Positions 15,921 to 16,391 of a stretch of DNA of 16,391 bases are shown here, piece by piece. Positions within the stretch are counted from its first letter, which is position 1; each line of letters opens with the position of its first letter. The notes beneath the pieces were generated by a model, which worked only from the letters and a program-made list of their open reading frames with translations, searched no databases and had not been told where the DNA came from. The position numbers and the translations under genes were made by a program. This DNA comes from Prevotella sp. CAG:1185. Its GTDB lineage: Bacteria > Bacteroidota > Bacteroidia > Bacteroidales > Bacteroidaceae. The stretch is from NCBI GenBank assembly GCA_000436695.1, contig HF992643.1, forward strand, positions 19,505-35,895, written 5' to 3'.

Positions 15921-16391
15921 TTACTTATATCTCATCCATTTTATCATCTCGCCTATCGACGGTTTCTTGCCGTACATGAGTATGCCTACTCTGTAGATTT
16001 TGCCTGCCATCCATATCAGGGCAAGGGCCGAAGCGTAGAGCACTACGAGCGAAAGCACCGTGTGCCATACCGGAGCGCCGAGTGGAAGTCTTACCATTGA
16101 CACTATAGGCGAAGTGAACGGTATGAACGAACACCACACTGCCAAAGGTCCGTCGGGGTTGTCGGCACTGTAGATTGCGGCATAAAGGGCGAATACAAGC
16201 ACAATGACGATGGGCGTCATAAACTGCTGCGAGTCTTCCGACTGGTTGACAGAAGCGCCTACGGCGGCGAATATAGAGGCGTAAAGCAGGTAGCCGCCTA
16301 TAAAGTTGAGAACGAACACCAGACCGAGCACGGGCAGATTAAGTCCGGCTATTGCCGACATCACTGCCGACATATCGCCTGAAGCCATGTC
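15921..16391 (-). CDS. ABC-2 type transporter permease, 5'-truncated by window edge
   Basis: The C-terminal 157 residues of a membrane permease; the frame runs off the right edge (the ATG at 16386-16388 is internal, preceded by GAC). Four hydrophobic segments can be seen: around VLGLVFVLNFIGGYLLYASIF, then TPIVIVLVFALYAAIYSA, then AVWCSFIPFTSPIVSMV, then HTVLSLVVLYASALALIWMAG. The tail KIYRVGILMYGKKPSIGEMIKWM is a common ending in Bacteroidetes NatB/ABC-2 family permeases. The FIPFTSPIVSMVRLPLG stretch is the conserved ABC-2 C-terminal block. An ATP-binding partner would be expected upstream, beyond the window. The substrate (sodium, drug or lipid in relatives) cannot be inferred. A strong terminator follows. 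Confidence 0.85.
   Translation of the reverse strand, partial: DMASGDMSAVMSAIAGLNLPVLGLVFVLNFIGGYLLYASIFAAVGASVNQSEDSQQFMTPIVIVLVFALYAAIYSADNPDGPLAVWCSFIPFTSPIVSMVRLPLGAPVWHTVLSLVVLYASALALIWMAGKIYRVGILMYGKKPSIGEMIKWMRYK

Overview
The window looks like chromosome from a Bacteroidetes, most likely a Prevotella-type Bacteroidales. The reasons are a full-length SprA/Sov outer-membrane translocon gene (type IX secretion, confined to the Bacteroidetes phylum), two promoters of the Bacteroidetes form TTG/TTTG-N19-20-TAnnTTTG, no strong Shine-Dalgarno sequences, a PafA-type alkaline phosphatase, and a thioredoxin-fold lipoprotein. The genus is inference. It reads as ordinary chromosome, with no mobile element, CRISPR array, tRNA or rRNA seen.

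Layout: (1) 2-1528 (+) is L-aspartate oxidase nadB, with its N-terminus cut off by the left edge, closed by a strong rho-independent terminator at 1606-1648. (2) 1650-2459 is an AT-rich spacer with a run of small hairpins (1854-1901), a possible 26-codon ORF, and a good promoter (2345-2376). (3) 2460-3002 (+) is a TlpA/ResA-like thioredoxin-fold lipoprotein. It converges on, and overlaps by 14 bp, (4) 2989-4500 (-), a secreted PafA-like alkaline phosphatase. (5) 4645-5715 (-) butyrate kinase and 5819-6733 (-) phosphate butyryltransferase form a ptb-buk unit behind a near-perfect promoter at 6827-6857. (6) 6858-7310 is AT-rich and apparently empty. (7) 7389-15008 (-) is sprA, a 2,539-residue outer-membrane translocon, with a long-stem terminator at 7311-7380. 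(8) 15142-15747 (-) is ruvA, just upstream of sprA. (9) 15921-16391 (-) is the C-terminal part of an ABC-2 type permease, separated from ruvA by a strong terminator.

Functions are a mix: NAD synthesis (nadB), acyl-phosphate energy conservation (ptb-buk), periplasmic or surface redox and phosphate scavenging (thioredoxin-like protein, phosphatase), recombination (ruvA) and protein secretion (sprA). Only ptb with buk, and possibly ruvA with sprA, look co-transcribed. I found no convincing undescribed multi-gene system. The less-explained items are the intergenic hairpin cluster, the tiny ORF near it, the inverted repeat over the ptb start region, and the lysine-rich insert in SprA.
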